Below are positions 49,438 through 57,773 of a stretch of 64,000 nucleotides of DNA, piece after piece. Numbering within the stretch: position 1 is the first letter of the stretch; each line of letters begins with the position of its first letter. The DNA comes from Glycomyces arizonensis DSM 44726. GTDB taxonomy: Bacteria > Actinomycetota > Actinomycetes > Mycobacteriales > Micromonosporaceae. Under the pieces are notes generated by a model. The model made no database searches, was not told the DNA's origin, and saw nothing but the letters and a program-made list of their open reading frames with translations. The stretch is from assembly GCF_000482705.1 (NCBI RefSeq), contig NZ_AXWO01000019.1, positions 49,181-113,180 on the forward strand. Reading direction: 5' to 3'. A program made the translations under genes and the position numbers.

Positions 49438-50882
49438 CGCCGCTCCTCCCCCGCGTCGGTGCCCTTACCGGTGGCCGTGCCGACCAGTTCGGGGCCGTAC
49501 GGGCTCGGCAGGTCCGAGTCGCCGCGCCTCCAGCGCCGGGCCATCGACCGCAGGACGATCGCGGCCCCGAACGTCATCGCGCCGTAGAGCAGCACCGAAC
49601 CGCCCAGGACCCACCACAGGCGCGCGGTGTAGTCGCCGACGGCCTCGGCGGTCCGCATGACGCCGTAGACGATCCACGGCTGCCTGCCGACCTCGGTGGC
49701 GATCCATCCGGCCTCCAGCGCCACCGCGGCGAGGGGCCCGGCTGTCGCGCAGCACCGCAGGAACCAGCGATGGTCCAAGAGGTCCCTGCCCCGCCAGCGC
49801 ATGAACCAGTAGAGCAGCACGGCGAGCATCAACAGCAGGCCGATGCCGACCATCGTCTGGAAGGCCAAGTGGGTGATGTTGACCGGCGGCCGGTCTTCGA
49901 CGGGGACCGTGTCGAGACCGGGCACCGGTTCGGTGAAGGAGCTCTGCGCGATGATCGAGCCGAGATAGGGAATGTCAAGGGCGCCTTTGACCTCGCCGTC
50001 GATGAGAACGCCGCCGAGGCGCAGCGGGGAGGGGCCGTCGCCGGTGGTCTCGGCGAGTTCGAACGCGGCGAGCTTGGAGGGCTGCCGGTCGGCCAGGCCG
50101 TCGCCGAGGAAGTGCCCGACGAAGGGCTGGGCGAGGGCGGCGATCGTGGCGAAGGCGAACGGCACGAGGAATCCGAGGCGGTGGTGCCGGTCGCGGCGCC
50201 CGCGCAGCATGCCGACGGCGTACACGCCGGCGATCGCGAACCCGGTGACCATGTAGGCGCCCACCCACATGTGCCCGAACTGCATGAAGGCGTGCCCGTT
50301 GAACAGCACCTTCCAGGGCTCGACGTCGGTGATCTCGCCGTCGGTGATCCGGAAGCCGGTGGGCACGTTCATCCAGGCGTTGACCGCGATGACGCAGTAG
50401 GTGCCGAACACGCCGGTCACGGCCATCGGGAGCACCATGAGCACGTGCCGCTTCGGCGGTATGCGGCCCCAGCCGTAGAGGTAGATGCCGAGGAAGATCG
50501 CCTCTAGGAAGAACGCGAGTCCTTCGAACGCGAAGGGCAGGCCGAGCACGTCGCCGAAGGTGCCCATCAGGCCGGGCCACAGCAGGCCCATCTCGAAGCT
50601 GAGCACCGTGCCCGAGACGGCGCCGATGGCGAACAGGACGGCGGAGACCTTGGCCCACCGCTTCGCCAGGTCGAGCGCCACTTGGTCACCTCGGCGGATG
50701 CCGCGCAGGTGCATCACGAAGATGATGGCGGGGAAGGCGACGCCGAAGCAGGCGATGATGATGTGCCAGCCCAGGGACAGCGCCATCTGCTGCCGTGCCG
50801 GGAGCAGTCCCGCGGGCTCGGCGGAGGCGAGCGCCGTCGGGGCCACATCGGACATCTGGGCGAGGACTTCATGGACCGACAT
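49434..50882 (-). CDS. cydA: Cytochrome bd ubiquinol oxidase subunit I
   Basis: 482 residues. CydA landmarks: ARQQMALSLGWHIIIACFGVAFP (haem-ligand His in the first helix), the GRQPW motif in TEVGRQPWIVYGVMRT, and a short quinol loop. It reduces oxygen to water at low oxygen tension, and the complex sits in the cytoplasmic membrane. The ATG at 50882 has only a weak AAGG site; ATG at 50855 is an alternative. A Rex-type operator lies 40 bp upstream. Confidence 0.95.
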   Translation of the reverse strand: MSVHEVLAQMSDVAPTALASAEPAGLLPARQQMALSLGWHIIIACFGVAFPAIIFVMHLRGIRRGDQVALDLAKRWAKVSAVLFAIGAVSGTVLSFEMGLLWPGLMGTFGDVLGLPFAFEGLAFFLEAIFLGIYLYGWGRIPPKRHVLMVLPMAVTGVFGTYCVIAVNAWMNVPTGFRITDGEITDVEPWKVLFNGHAFMQFGHMWVGAYMVTGFAIAGVYAVGMLRGRRDRHHRLGFLVPFAFATIAALAQPFVGHFLGDGLADRQPSKLAAFELAETTGDGPSPLRLGGVLIDGEVKGALDIPYLGSIIAQSSFTEPVPGLDTVPVEDRPPVNITHLAFQTMVGIGLLLMLAVLLYWFMRWRGRDLLDHRWFLRCCATAGPLAAVALEAGWIATEVGRQPWIVYGVMRTAEAVGDYTARLWWVLGGSVLLYGAMTFGAAIVLRSMARRWRRGDSDLPSPYGPELVGTATGKGTDAGEERR

Positions 50883-50921
50883 GCCTTGAAACTACGTCTG
50901 AACATGTTCAAAAACTCGCGC

Positions 50922-50939
50922 TTGTGAAAGTTTTCACAT
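50922..50939 (-). promoter_or_regulatory. Rex-type redox operator of cydAB
   Basis: TTGTGAA-AGTT-TTCACAT matches the actinobacterial Rex consensus TTGTGAA-N4-TTCACAA in all but one position. It is placed 40 bp before cydA, a known Rex target in streptomycetes. A perfect palindrome TGAACATGTTCA (50899-50910) lies between it and the start codon and may be a second regulatory site. Confidence 0.75.
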
Positions 50940-50977
50940 GGGTCCGGCGTCACCCCGGTTGCGCCCCGGAACCACCC

Positions 50978-51024
50978 TTGACACGGCCGCTTCGGCTCCC
51001 TAATATAAGTCTGAACTTATATTA
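50978..51024 (+). promoter_or_regulatory. Promoter with 24-bp ArsR-type operator
   Basis: TTGACA (-35, 50978-50983), 17-bp spacer, TAATAT (-10, 51001-51006). The -10 lies inside a perfect inverted repeat with 10-bp arms TAATATAAGT and ACTTATATTA around CTGA (51001-51024). AGGAGGAG follows directly. A bound ArsR protein would block polymerase; the second gene of the operon encodes one. Confidence 0.8.
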
Positions 51025-51033
51025 GGAGGAGAC

Positions 51034-51690
51034 ATGGCACCGATGCCCGATCCCATCCAGACCGCGCGGCTGGTCACGCGCGAAGTGCGCAACGGCGCGC
51101 GCGACGGCGAACCGACCAAGATCGCCGTCGCGCGCCGCGAGTACAAGGCCGACCGGGAGGACGTCTGGGACGCCCTCACCAGCGCCGAACGGATTCCGCG
51201 CTGGTTCCTGCCGATCAGCGGCGATCTGTCCGTCGGCGGCCGCTACCAGTTCGAGGGCAACGCCGGCGGCGTCGTCGAGCGCTGCGACAGGCCGGAGAGC
51301 TTCGCCGTGACCTGGGAGTTCGGCGGCCAGGTCTCATGGCTCGAAGTGCACCTGAGCGAGACCGGCGCCGGCACGGCCCTCGAACTCGTCCACGAGGCCC
51401 ATGTCGACCCCGCCATGTGGGAGCAGTTCGGCCCCGGTGCGGTCGGCCTCGGCTGGGACGGCGGGCTTCTGGGCCTCGGCCTGCACCTCGGCGGCGCCGA
51501 GCCGCTCGACCCCGAGGAGTACCAGGCGTGGGCCGTCGGCCCTGAGGGCGTGGCCTTCCACCGGGAAGCCGCCCGCATCTGGGAGCGGGCCGCGGTCGAC
51601 GCGGGCGACGACCCCGACAAGGCCAGGGCCGCGGCCGAAAGCTCGGTCGCGTTCTTCACGACGCCGCCCGAGGCGGCTCAGGAGCGCTGA
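51034..51690 (+). CDS. SRPBCC/AHSA1 family protein
   Basis: 218 residues. The AHSA1 core is seen in ARREYKADREDVWDALTSAERIPRWFLPISGDLSVGGRYQFEG and WEFGGQVSWLEVHLSE, preceded by a ~25-residue N-terminal extension. Proteins of this type are commonly paired with ArsR-family regulators. AGGAGGAG precedes the ATG. Translation is coupled to the ArsR gene through a one-base stop/start overlap. Confidence 0.85.
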   Translation: MAPMPDPIQTARLVTREVRNGARDGEPTKIAVARREYKADREDVWDALTSAERIPRWFLPISGDLSVGGRYQFEGNAGGVVERCDRPESFAVTWEFGGQVSWLEVHLSETGAGTALELVHEAHVDPAMWEQFGPGAVGLGWDGGLLGLGLHLGGAEPLDPEEYQAWAVGPEGVAFHREAARIWERAAVDAGDDPDKARAAAESSVAFFTTPPEAAQER

Positions 51691-52097
51691 TGGCGGGCGA
51701 GGTCTTCGACGCGCTGGGCGACCCGGTGCGCCGCCGGGTCCTCGAGCTGCTGAACGAGGGCGAGCGGCCCGCCGGGGCGATCGCGGAGGCGCTGCGCGCG
51801 CAGTTCGGGATCTCCCAGCCGGCCGCCTCGCAGCACCTGCGGGTCCTGCGCGAGGCCGGGCTGGTCACCGTGCGGGCCGAGGGCACGAGGCGCGTGTACG
51901 GCGTCGACGCCGCCGGTCTCGCCGCCGTCCAGGACTGGCTCGCGCGCTTCGCCGACGCCTTCGCGCAGCCGCTCGACGCCTTGGAGACCGAGCTCGCCAG
52001 GGGCCGACGCGAGCGCCGCCTGGCCCGCGATGCGGACGCGGGCCGAGAGCGGCAGGCGCCCGACCGGCAGTCTCCGGGTCAGCGCAGAGCCGTATGA
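51690..52097 (+). CDS. ArsR family transcriptional regulator
   Basis: 135 residues. The winged helix reads VFDALGDPVRRRVLELLNEGERPAGAIAEALRAQFGISQPAASQHLRVLREAGLVTVRAEGTRRVYGVD. No cysteine metal-binding motif is present, so it belongs to the non-metal SRPBCC-linked group. It overlaps the upstream gene by one base. It likely represses its own operon at the 24-bp palindrome. Confidence 0.9.
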   Translation: MAGEVFDALGDPVRRRVLELLNEGERPAGAIAEALRAQFGISQPAASQHLRVLREAGLVTVRAEGTRRVYGVDAAGLAAVQDWLARFADAFAQPLDALETELARGRRERRLARDADAGRERQAPDRQSPGQRRAV

Positions 52098-52144
52098 CCC
52101 TCGCGTTCGGCACAGTGAGTCGGGCAGCGAGGCGGCCGGGCTCA

Positions 52145-52174
52145 TTGGACGGGCCTGTCCCCTTCGGCTAGGTT
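52145..52174 (+). promoter_or_regulatory. Promoter of leaderless kinase gene
   Basis: TTGGAC (52145-52150) and TAGGTT (52169-52174) with an 18-bp spacer. The GTG start at 52182 is 7 bp beyond the -10, so transcript and translation start nearly coincide. Confidence 0.55.
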
Positions 52175-52181
52175 CGGCTGC

Positions 52182-52880
52182 GTGGCAACCGACGGTGAAC
52201 TCCGCGATCTCACATCCGATTCCGCTCGCAGGCGCGAGGCACTCCTGGCCCGCGTCCGGGCGCTGCCCACGGGCGGCGGCCGGGTCCTGATCGGGGTCAC
52301 CGGGTGCCCCGGCGCGGGCAAGTCGACCGTCGCCGCGTGGCTGGCGCGCTCGCTCGATCCCGGCGGCACCCGCGCAGTGTGGGTGCCGATGGACGGGTTC
52401 CACCTGGCGCAGGCCGAGCTGGAGCGGCTCGGCCGCGCGGGCCGGAAGGGCGCGATCGACACCTTCGACGGCGAGGGCTACCGGAGCCTGCTGGACCGGA
52501 TCGCCCGCGAGCGGGACCGGGTGGTCTACGCGCCCGCGTTCGACCGGCGCATCGAGGAGCCGGTCGCCGGGTCGATACCGGTGTTCGGCGAGACCGAGGT
52601 CGTGGTGACCGAGGGAAACTACCTGCTCGAGCCCGACGAGCCCTGGACCGGCGTCCGAGCGGCCCTGACGGAGGTCTGGTACTGCGAGCTCGACGAGCCG
52701 ACGCGCCTGGCGCGGCTGGCGGCCAGGCACGAGCGCTTCGGGAAGTCGCCCGAGGCGACGCGGACGTGGATCGAGGCGGTGGACGAGCCGAACGCCCGGC
52801 GCATCCGCAAGGCGCGCGACCGCGCCGATCTCGTCTTCGACTTCGACTCCCTCGGCATCGGGACAGGTCGAGCCGCCTGA
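52182..52880 (+). CDS. Nucleoside/nucleotide kinase family protein
   Basis: 232 residues, GTG start. P-loop GVTGCPGAGKST (38-49), then MDGFHL (substrate-binding Asp) and GNYLL, as in the pantothenate/uridine-kinase-like family that includes fructose- and nucleoside-kinase relatives. The substrate cannot be assigned. It stands alone, with its own promoter. Confidence 0.8.
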   Translation: MATDGELRDLTSDSARRREALLARVRALPTGGGRVLIGVTGCPGAGKSTVAAWLARSLDPGGTRAVWVPMDGFHLAQAELERLGRAGRKGAIDTFDGEGYRSLLDRIARERDRVVYAPAFDRRIEEPVAGSIPVFGETEVVVTEGNYLLEPDEPWTGVRAALTEVWYCELDEPTRLARLAARHERFGKSPEATRTWIEAVDEPNARRIRKARDRADLVFDFDSLGIGTGRAA

Positions 52881-53019
52881 CACCCGATGCTATGGCGTGA
52901 TCGCCGACACATTTCCGATTTCCTGTCACATGCGCGCCGCCCGCGGGTTCAACCGGGTGCAGACGCAAGACACCCGCCCGGTGCCACCGCACCCGGCGCG
53001 CAACCGACAGGAGATCCCG

Positions 53020-53367
53020 ATGTCCACCGCCTACACGATCGTCACCGTCATCGCCGCCGCCTGGGTCGCCTTCTCGGCCCTCTCGGTCTACCTCAAGGCC
53101 AAGTGGGTCGTCGAGCCGATCACCGAATACGGCGTGCCGCAGTCCTGGTGGTTCTGGCTCGGCACCGCCAAGGCCGCCGGGGCGGTCGGGCTCGTCGTCG
53201 GCCTGTTCGTGCCGTTCATCGGCGTGGCGGCCGCGATCGGCCTGATCCTCTACTTCACCGGCGCCGTCATCACCGTCGTCCGGGCGCGCGCGTACTCGCA
53301 CGTCCCCTTCCCGCTGCTGTACCTGGCGCCGGTGGCCGCGGCCCTCGCCCTCGGCGCCGCCGCCTGA
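53020..53367 (+). CDS. DoxX-like membrane protein
   Basis: 115 residues with four predicted membrane helices (about 5-25, 45-65, 67-85, 97-114) in the DoxX/DUF4267 layout; the loop KAKWVVEPITEYGVPQSWWFWLGTAKAAGAVGL is typical. GACAGGAG precedes the ATG. Function in the family is unclear (quinone or redox link suggested for DoxX). A hairpin follows the stop. Confidence 0.75.
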   Translation: MSTAYTIVTVIAAAWVAFSALSVYLKAKWVVEPITEYGVPQSWWFWLGTAKAAGAVGLVVGLFVPFIGVAAAIGLILYFTGAVITVVRARAYSHVPFPLLYLAPVAAALALGAAA

Positions 53368-53377
53368 CGACGACGCG

Positions 53378-53403
53378 AGGCCGGTGCGCTGCCGCACCGG
53401 CCT
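53378..53403 (+). terminator. Hairpin terminator after DoxX-like gene
   Basis: 11-bp stem AGGCCGGTGCG with CTGC loop, 10 bp after the stop codon. Confidence 0.65.
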
Positions 53404-53472
53404 TCGCCTTGCCGCTCAAGAGCTTCGGAACGGGGATCGCCTCGGAGCCGAACTCCGCGTTGACGACGCGCC

Positions 53473-53503
53473 GGGGCGCCGCTCATCGGCGAAGCGGCGC
53501 CCC
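53473..53503 (-). terminator. Hairpin terminator after SDR gene
   Basis: 10-bp stem GGGGCGCCGC paired with GCGGCGCCCC, 7 bp beyond the SDR stop on the minus strand. Confidence 0.6.
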
Positions 53504-53509
53504 CGCGGG

Positions 53510-54364
53510 TCAGTCGAAGTCGGTACCCCGCGCGACCGGCTCCCACGCCTTGAGCTCGGCCGCCTGCGACTCCAGTTCGGACCCGATCGCATCGGCCGCG
53601 TCGCCGCCGAGCACGAGGCGCAGCGGCGGCTCGTCGGCCCCGACCGCCGCCAGGATCGCCGCCGCGGCCTTGGCCGGATCGCCGGGCTGCGTGCCGTCGC
53701 TGTCGGGGAAGGCCGTGCGGAACGGCCCTACCGTCCCCTCGTAGTCGCCGATCGGCGCCGACTGCGACTGCGCCCCGCCGGCGAGGCCGGTGCGGAACGC
53801 GCCGGGCTCGACGATCAGGGTCCGGATCCCGAGCGGGGCGAGTTCGGCGGCCATCGCCGTGCTCAGGCCCTCAAGGGCGTGCTTGGTGGCCGAGTAGGCG
53901 CCGACGCCGGGGAAGGACATGCGCCCGCCCATGCTGCTGATCTGCACGATCGCACCCGAACGCCGAGACCTCATGTGCGGCAGCACGGCCCGCGTCAGGG
54001 CCGCGGGGCCGAAGAGGTGCAGCTCCATCAGGGAGCGCAGTTCGGCGTCGAGGGTCTCCTCGACGGCGCCGACGTGGCTGCGTCCGGCGTTGTTGACCAG
54101 GACGTCGATGCGGCCGTACCAGAGGACGACCTCGGCCACAACGGCGGCGATGCGCTCGGCGTCGGTGACGTCGAGCCGGACCGGGACGGCCCGGTCGGGG
54201 TGGGCGGCGACGAGATCGTCGAGCGCCTCGGTGTTGCGGGCGGTGGCCACGACGGTGTCGCCCGCCTCCAGCGCGGCCTCGGCGATGGCGCGGCCGAAGC
54301 CCGAGGAAGTGCCGGTGATCAGCCAGACGCGGCCGACGGGGTTCTTGGGCGTGTGCTCGCTCAT
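53510..54364 (-). CDS. Short-chain dehydrogenase/reductase
   Basis: 284 residues. Cofactor motif LITGTSSGFG, structural motif VLVNNAG, catalytic Ser in QISSMGG and YSATK. The start at 54364 follows AAGGGAA. It belongs to the classical SDRs annotated as oxidoreductase/retinol dehydrogenase. It is divergent from a LysR gene and probably its target. Confidence 0.88.
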   Translation of the reverse strand: MSEHTPKNPVGRVWLITGTSSGFGRAIAEAALEAGDTVVATARNTEALDDLVAAHPDRAVPVRLDVTDAERIAAVVAEVVLWYGRIDVLVNNAGRSHVGAVEETLDAELRSLMELHLFGPAALTRAVLPHMRSRRSGAIVQISSMGGRMSFPGVGAYSATKHALEGLSTAMAAELAPLGIRTLIVEPGAFRTGLAGGAQSQSAPIGDYEGTVGPFRTAFPDSDGTQPGDPAKAAAAILAAVGADEPPLRLVLGGDAADAIGSELESQAAELKAWEPVARGTDFD

Positions 54365-54443
54365 GGTGTTCCCTTCGCTCAGTGGTTCTCCCCATTTATC
54401 CCTTGGGGCCCTTGGGGTGTCCAATACCGAGTTTCGACGGGGC

Positions 54444-54462
54444 CATAAACGCGGCTTATGAT
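54444..54462 (+). promoter_or_regulatory. LysR promoter/operator candidate
   Basis: Inverted repeat CATAA-N7-TTATG (54444-54460). TATGAT (54457-54462) is a plausible -10 box 6 bp before the LysR ATG, so the lysR mRNA is probably leaderless. The repeat fits a LysR-type autoregulatory site. Confidence 0.5.
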
Positions 54463-54468
54463 CGCTGG

Positions 54469-55356
54469 ATGGAGCTGCGCCAACTGCGATACCTCGTCGC
54501 CATCGACGAGCACGGGAACCTGGGACGGGCCGCGAGGGCGCTGTTCGTCAGCCAGCCCGCGCTGTCGTACGCGCTCAAGAGCCTCGAGTCGGAGCTGGGG
54601 GTGCGCCTGTTCGAGCGCACGCCGGGGGGCGTGGTCGCCACGGCCGCCGGACGCGACGTGGTGCGCGCGGCGTCGGAGGCGGTGCGCCGGGCCGACCTCG
54701 TCGCGGCCGTCGCCGCGCGCCACCGGCGCGATGCCGACCGGGTGCTGCGGGTCGGCTTCGAGGCCAGCGGCGCCGGTGAGTTGACGACGAAGGCCCGCGC
54801 CGAGTTCGCCCGCCGCCATCCGGGAGCGCGGGTGGAGCCCAAGCGGTTCGACTGGGGCGAAGAGGCCGAGGCGCTGCGCGACGGACGGGTCGACGTGGCG
54901 TTCGTGTGGCTTCCGGCGGATCTGGCGGGGCTGCGGAGCGTCGTCGTCCACACCGAGCCGCGCGTGGTGGGCCTGCCGGTGGGGCACCGCCTGGCCGACC
55001 GCGAGGGCGTGTCGGTGGTCGAGACGAACGGCGAGCCGCTGATGTGGACGGAACGGGCGCCGAGGGCGTGGGTGGACTGGTGGGCGGTCAATCCGCGGCC
55101 CGATGGATCGGAGCCGCTCTGGGGCCCCAAGAACGACAATGTGGAGGAGATGCTCGAGCAGGTCGCCGAGGGAGCCGCGATCTGCTTCGCTCCGTCCAGC
55201 ATGGCCAGTTACTACGCGCGCCCGGACCTGGCGTGGGTGCCGCTGACCGACGTCGAGCCGCTGCGGGTGGCGCTGTCGTGGTCCGACGACACCGAGACCG
55301 CGCTGGTGCGCGGCTTCGTCGAGGCGGTCTCGGACCTGGCGGTGACCGAAACCTGA
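54469..55356 (+). CDS. LysR family transcriptional regulator
   Basis: 295 residues. Helix-turn-helix: MELRQLRYLVAIDEHGNLGRAARALFVSQPALSYALKSLESELGVRLFERT. The effector domain follows. The ATG at 54469 is preferred because no ribosome site precedes it and a -10 box lies just upstream. It is divergent from the SDR gene. Confidence 0.9.
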   Translation: MELRQLRYLVAIDEHGNLGRAARALFVSQPALSYALKSLESELGVRLFERTPGGVVATAAGRDVVRAASEAVRRADLVAAVAARHRRDADRVLRVGFEASGAGELTTKARAEFARRHPGARVEPKRFDWGEEAEALRDGRVDVAFVWLPADLAGLRSVVVHTEPRVVGLPVGHRLADREGVSVVETNGEPLMWTERAPRAWVDWWAVNPRPDGSEPLWGPKNDNVEEMLEQVAEGAAICFAPSSMASYYARPDLAWVPLTDVEPLRVALSWSDDTETALVRGFVEAVSDLAVTET

Positions 55357-55439
55357 CTCAGGGCGTTCTGCCGGAAAGGCAACGCCGGCCCCTTCCACAC
55401 CTCTGACGACGGGGACCCATGCGCGCCCCCGCAGTTCGC

Positions 55440-55648
55440 CACACTATGCACGTAAACCTCGTTAATAACACAGTCGTTCGCATATGCAATGTAAAACGAA
55501 ACCTGTCTATATATTAACTGAATTATTCACATCTTCTGATATACGCGTTTTCCCTCTAACCTCCTCATATGGCCTGGCTCACCATCGCCGGGCCGTGGCA
55601 GCCGCCCCCCGCAGCTGCCTCATCGCCTCACCCGAAAGGCATAGAGAG
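55440..55648 (+). promoter_or_regulatory. AT-rich leader of S1 protease gene
   Basis: About 120 bp (55440-55565) are markedly AT-rich compared with the surroundings, with runs such as CTATATATTAACTGAATTATT. No credible gene lies here. It is likely the promoter and 5' leader of the protease gene, possibly with several binding sites. GAAAGG precedes the ATG. Confidence 0.5.
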
Positions 55649-56806
55649 ATGAAACGCCAACGAGCGCTTGCGGTCACCGCCGCCGGCGCCCTCGCCACCA
55701 CCTTCGCCCTCGCCTTCAGCGCGAGCCCGGCCTCGGCCGACCCGCTCGAGATCAAGGCCGATGAAGCCCGCGCCGACCTGCTCGGCAACGTCAGTCCCGC
55801 GATGGTCCAGGAGATGTCCGAGACCTTCGACATCACCGCCACCGAGGTCTACGACCGGCTCGCGGTCGAGTCCGTCGCCGCCGACCTCCTCGCCGAAGTC
55901 CCCGCCGAGTACGACAAGAGCTACGCCGGCCTGTGGGTCGCCGACGGCGCCGAGGAGATCATGGTGGCCACCACCTCCGCGGCCGACGCCGCCGAACTGG
56001 AGGCCGAGGGCGCCACCCCGGTCCTGGTCGAGCACGACCTCGCCGAGCTCGAGGCGGCCCTGGCCGACCTCGACACCGTCGCGGCCGATGACGTCTACGG
56101 CTACTACGTCGACGTCGAGTCCAACGGGATCGTCATCGAGGCCGCCGACGCGGACGCCGCGACCGACCTGGCAGAGGCCGCGGGCGTCGACCCCGACCTC
56201 ATCACCGTCGACACCACCGCCGAGGCGCCCGAGACGTTCTACGTCCGCGGCGGCGATCCCTACATCGTCAACAACTCCTGGCGCTGCTCGGTCGGCTTCG
56301 CCGTCCGCCAGGGCAGCACGCCCGGCTTCGTGACCGCGGGCCACTGCGGCGACCCGGGCGACAGCCTCACCAGCGGCCAGGCCGCCCCCGGCACGTTCCG
56401 CGCCTCGCTCTTCCCCGGCTCGGACCGCGCGTGGGTGCAGGTCGGCAGCGGCGAGACGCTCTACAACATCGTGAACATGTACAGCGGCTCGCGCTACGTC
56501 TACAACTCCAACGTGGCCGCCACCGGTTCGTCGGTCTGCCGCTCCGGCTCGACCACCGGCTGGCACTGCGGCACCGTGCAGGCGTTCAACCAGACCGTCC
56601 GCTACGCCGAGGGCACCGTCTACGGCCTGACCCGCACCAACGTGTGCGCCGAGCCCGGCGACTCGGGCGGGTCGTTCATCACCGGCAACAGCGCCCAGGG
56701 CATGACCTCGGGCGGCTCGGGCAACTGCAGCTGGGGCGGCACGACCTACTTCCAACCGATCAACGAGGCGCTCAGCGCCTGGAACCTGACGCTGGTCACC
56801 AGCTAG
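55649..56806 (+). CDS. Secreted streptogrisin-like serine protease (S1 family)
   Basis: 385 residues. Signal peptide 1-30 (ASPASADP), acidic propeptide with the alpha-lytic-protease prodomain pattern (about 31-195), then the mature chymotrypsin-like domain. The catalytic triad is H232 (TAGHCGD), D259 (SDRAWVQV) and S339 (EPGDSGGSF). Two cysteine pairs are spaced as in streptogrisins. It is released after self-cleavage near residue 197 (inference). A hairpin follows the stop. Confidence 0.93.
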   Translation: MKRQRALAVTAAGALATTFALAFSASPASADPLEIKADEARADLLGNVSPAMVQEMSETFDITATEVYDRLAVESVAADLLAEVPAEYDKSYAGLWVADGAEEIMVATTSAADAAELEAEGATPVLVEHDLAELEAALADLDTVAADDVYGYYVDVESNGIVIEAADADAATDLAEAAGVDPDLITVDTTAEAPETFYVRGGDPYIVNNSWRCSVGFAVRQGSTPGFVTAGHCGDPGDSLTSGQAAPGTFRASLFPGSDRAWVQVGSGETLYNIVNMYSGSRYVYNSNVAATGSSVCRSGSTTGWHCGTVQAFNQTVRYAEGTVYGLTRTNVCAEPGDSGGSFITGNSAQGMTSGGSGNCSWGGTTYFQPINEALSAWNLTLVTS

Positions 56807-56860
56807 CGCCGTTACGCTCCCGGCTTCTCGCACCGCAGCTACGAGGTGAGCCGGGATCCG

Positions 56861-56891
56861 CCGGAGGGCCTCACGACGTGGGGCCCTCCGG
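56861..56891 (+). terminator. Hairpin terminator after protease gene
   Basis: 10-bp stem CCGGAGGGCC with an 11-nt loop, 55 bp after the stop at 56806. Confidence 0.65.
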
Positions 56892-56921
56892 TGCGTCGCA
56901 GGGCGGTGCGATTCGGTCGAA

Positions 56922-57013
56922 ATATTGGTCAATATGGACTTATGCGTGCAATGTTTGCGATCTTGCATGGATCCCTATATATTCATCCATATCAATACAA
57001 CGACTGAAGGAGG
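56922..57013 (+). promoter_or_regulatory. Leader of polysaccharide monooxygenase gene with palindrome
   Basis: ATATTG-GT-CAATAT (56922-56935) opens an AT-rich leader that ends in GAAGGAGG (57006-57013), the ribosome-binding site. The palindrome is a possible operator for carbon-source control. Confidence 0.5.
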
Positions 57014-57016
57014 TGG

Positions 57017-57685
57017 ATGATGACCATCACCGGCACCACCCGGCTGCGGCGCTCCCTCGTCGTGCTGTTCGCGCTGTGCGCGGCAGCGGCGATGAGTGTC
57101 GTGCTGGCGCCCTCGGCGTCGGCCCACGGCACCGCGACCAGTCCCCCCGCCCGGCAGTACAGCTGCTGGGAACGCTGGGGCGACGACCATCTGAACCCGG
57201 ACATGGCCACCGAAGACCCCATGTGCTGGCAGGCGTTCCAGGACAACCCCAACGCCATGTGGAACTGGAACGGCTTGCTGCGCATGAACATGCAGGGCCA
57301 GCATGAGTCGCTGATCCCCGACGGCCAGCTCTGCTCGGGCGGCCACGCCGAGGGCGGGCGCTACAACTCCCTCGACGCGGTCGGCCCCTGGCACGCCACG
57401 CCACTGGACAACGACTTCACGCTCCACTACGAGGACGTGGCCACGCACGGCGCCGACTACTACTGGGTGTACGTCACCAAGCAGGGCTTCGACGTCAACA
57501 GCGAGCCGCTCGGCTGGGACGACCTCGAACGGGTCGTCACGACCGGCGTCTACCAGCCCGGCGAGGCGATCGACATCCCGGTCAGCGCGCCGGGCCGGAC
57601 GGGGCACCACGTGGTCTACGTGATCTGGCAGGCCAGCCACCTGGACCAGGCCTTCTACTCCTGCAGCGACGTCGACTTCGGCTGA
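57017..57685 (+). CDS. AA10-type lytic polysaccharide monooxygenase
   Basis: 222 residues. The signal peptide (1-36, ends ASA) is followed by His37, which becomes the N-terminal copper ligand; the second His is H126 (GPWHATPL). These form the histidine brace of AA10 enzymes that oxidatively cleave chitin or cellulose. HGTATSPPARQYSC is the usual mature N-terminus. No extra carbohydrate-binding module is present. Two ATGs (57017, 57020) follow GAAGGAGG; the second has better spacing. A strong hairpin follows. Confidence 0.9.
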   Translation: MMTITGTTRLRRSLVVLFALCAAAAMSVVLAPSASAHGTATSPPARQYSCWERWGDDHLNPDMATEDPMCWQAFQDNPNAMWNWNGLLRMNMQGQHESLIPDGQLCSGGHAEGGRYNSLDAVGPWHATPLDNDFTLHYEDVATHGADYYWVYVTKQGFDVNSEPLGWDDLERVVTTGVYQPGEAIDIPVSAPGRTGHHVVYVIWQASHLDQAFYSCSDVDFG

Positions 57686-57742
57686 TTGCGGGAGCGCTCC
57701 CAGCACATATCGAGAACGGACGCCGGTGAGCAGGCGTCCGCC

Positions 57743-57773
57743 CGAAGGGCCTTCCGAAGCGGAAGGCCCTTCG
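57743..57773 (+). terminator. Strong hairpin terminator after monooxygenase gene
   Basis: Perfect 13-bp stem CGAAGGGCCTTCC with a GAAGC loop, about 58 bp after the stop. Confidence 0.75.

Noticed and set aside
50899..50910. TGAACATGTTCA as a LexA (SOS) box
   Set aside because: Actinobacterial LexA boxes have GAAC-N4-GTTC; here only two bases separate the half-sites.
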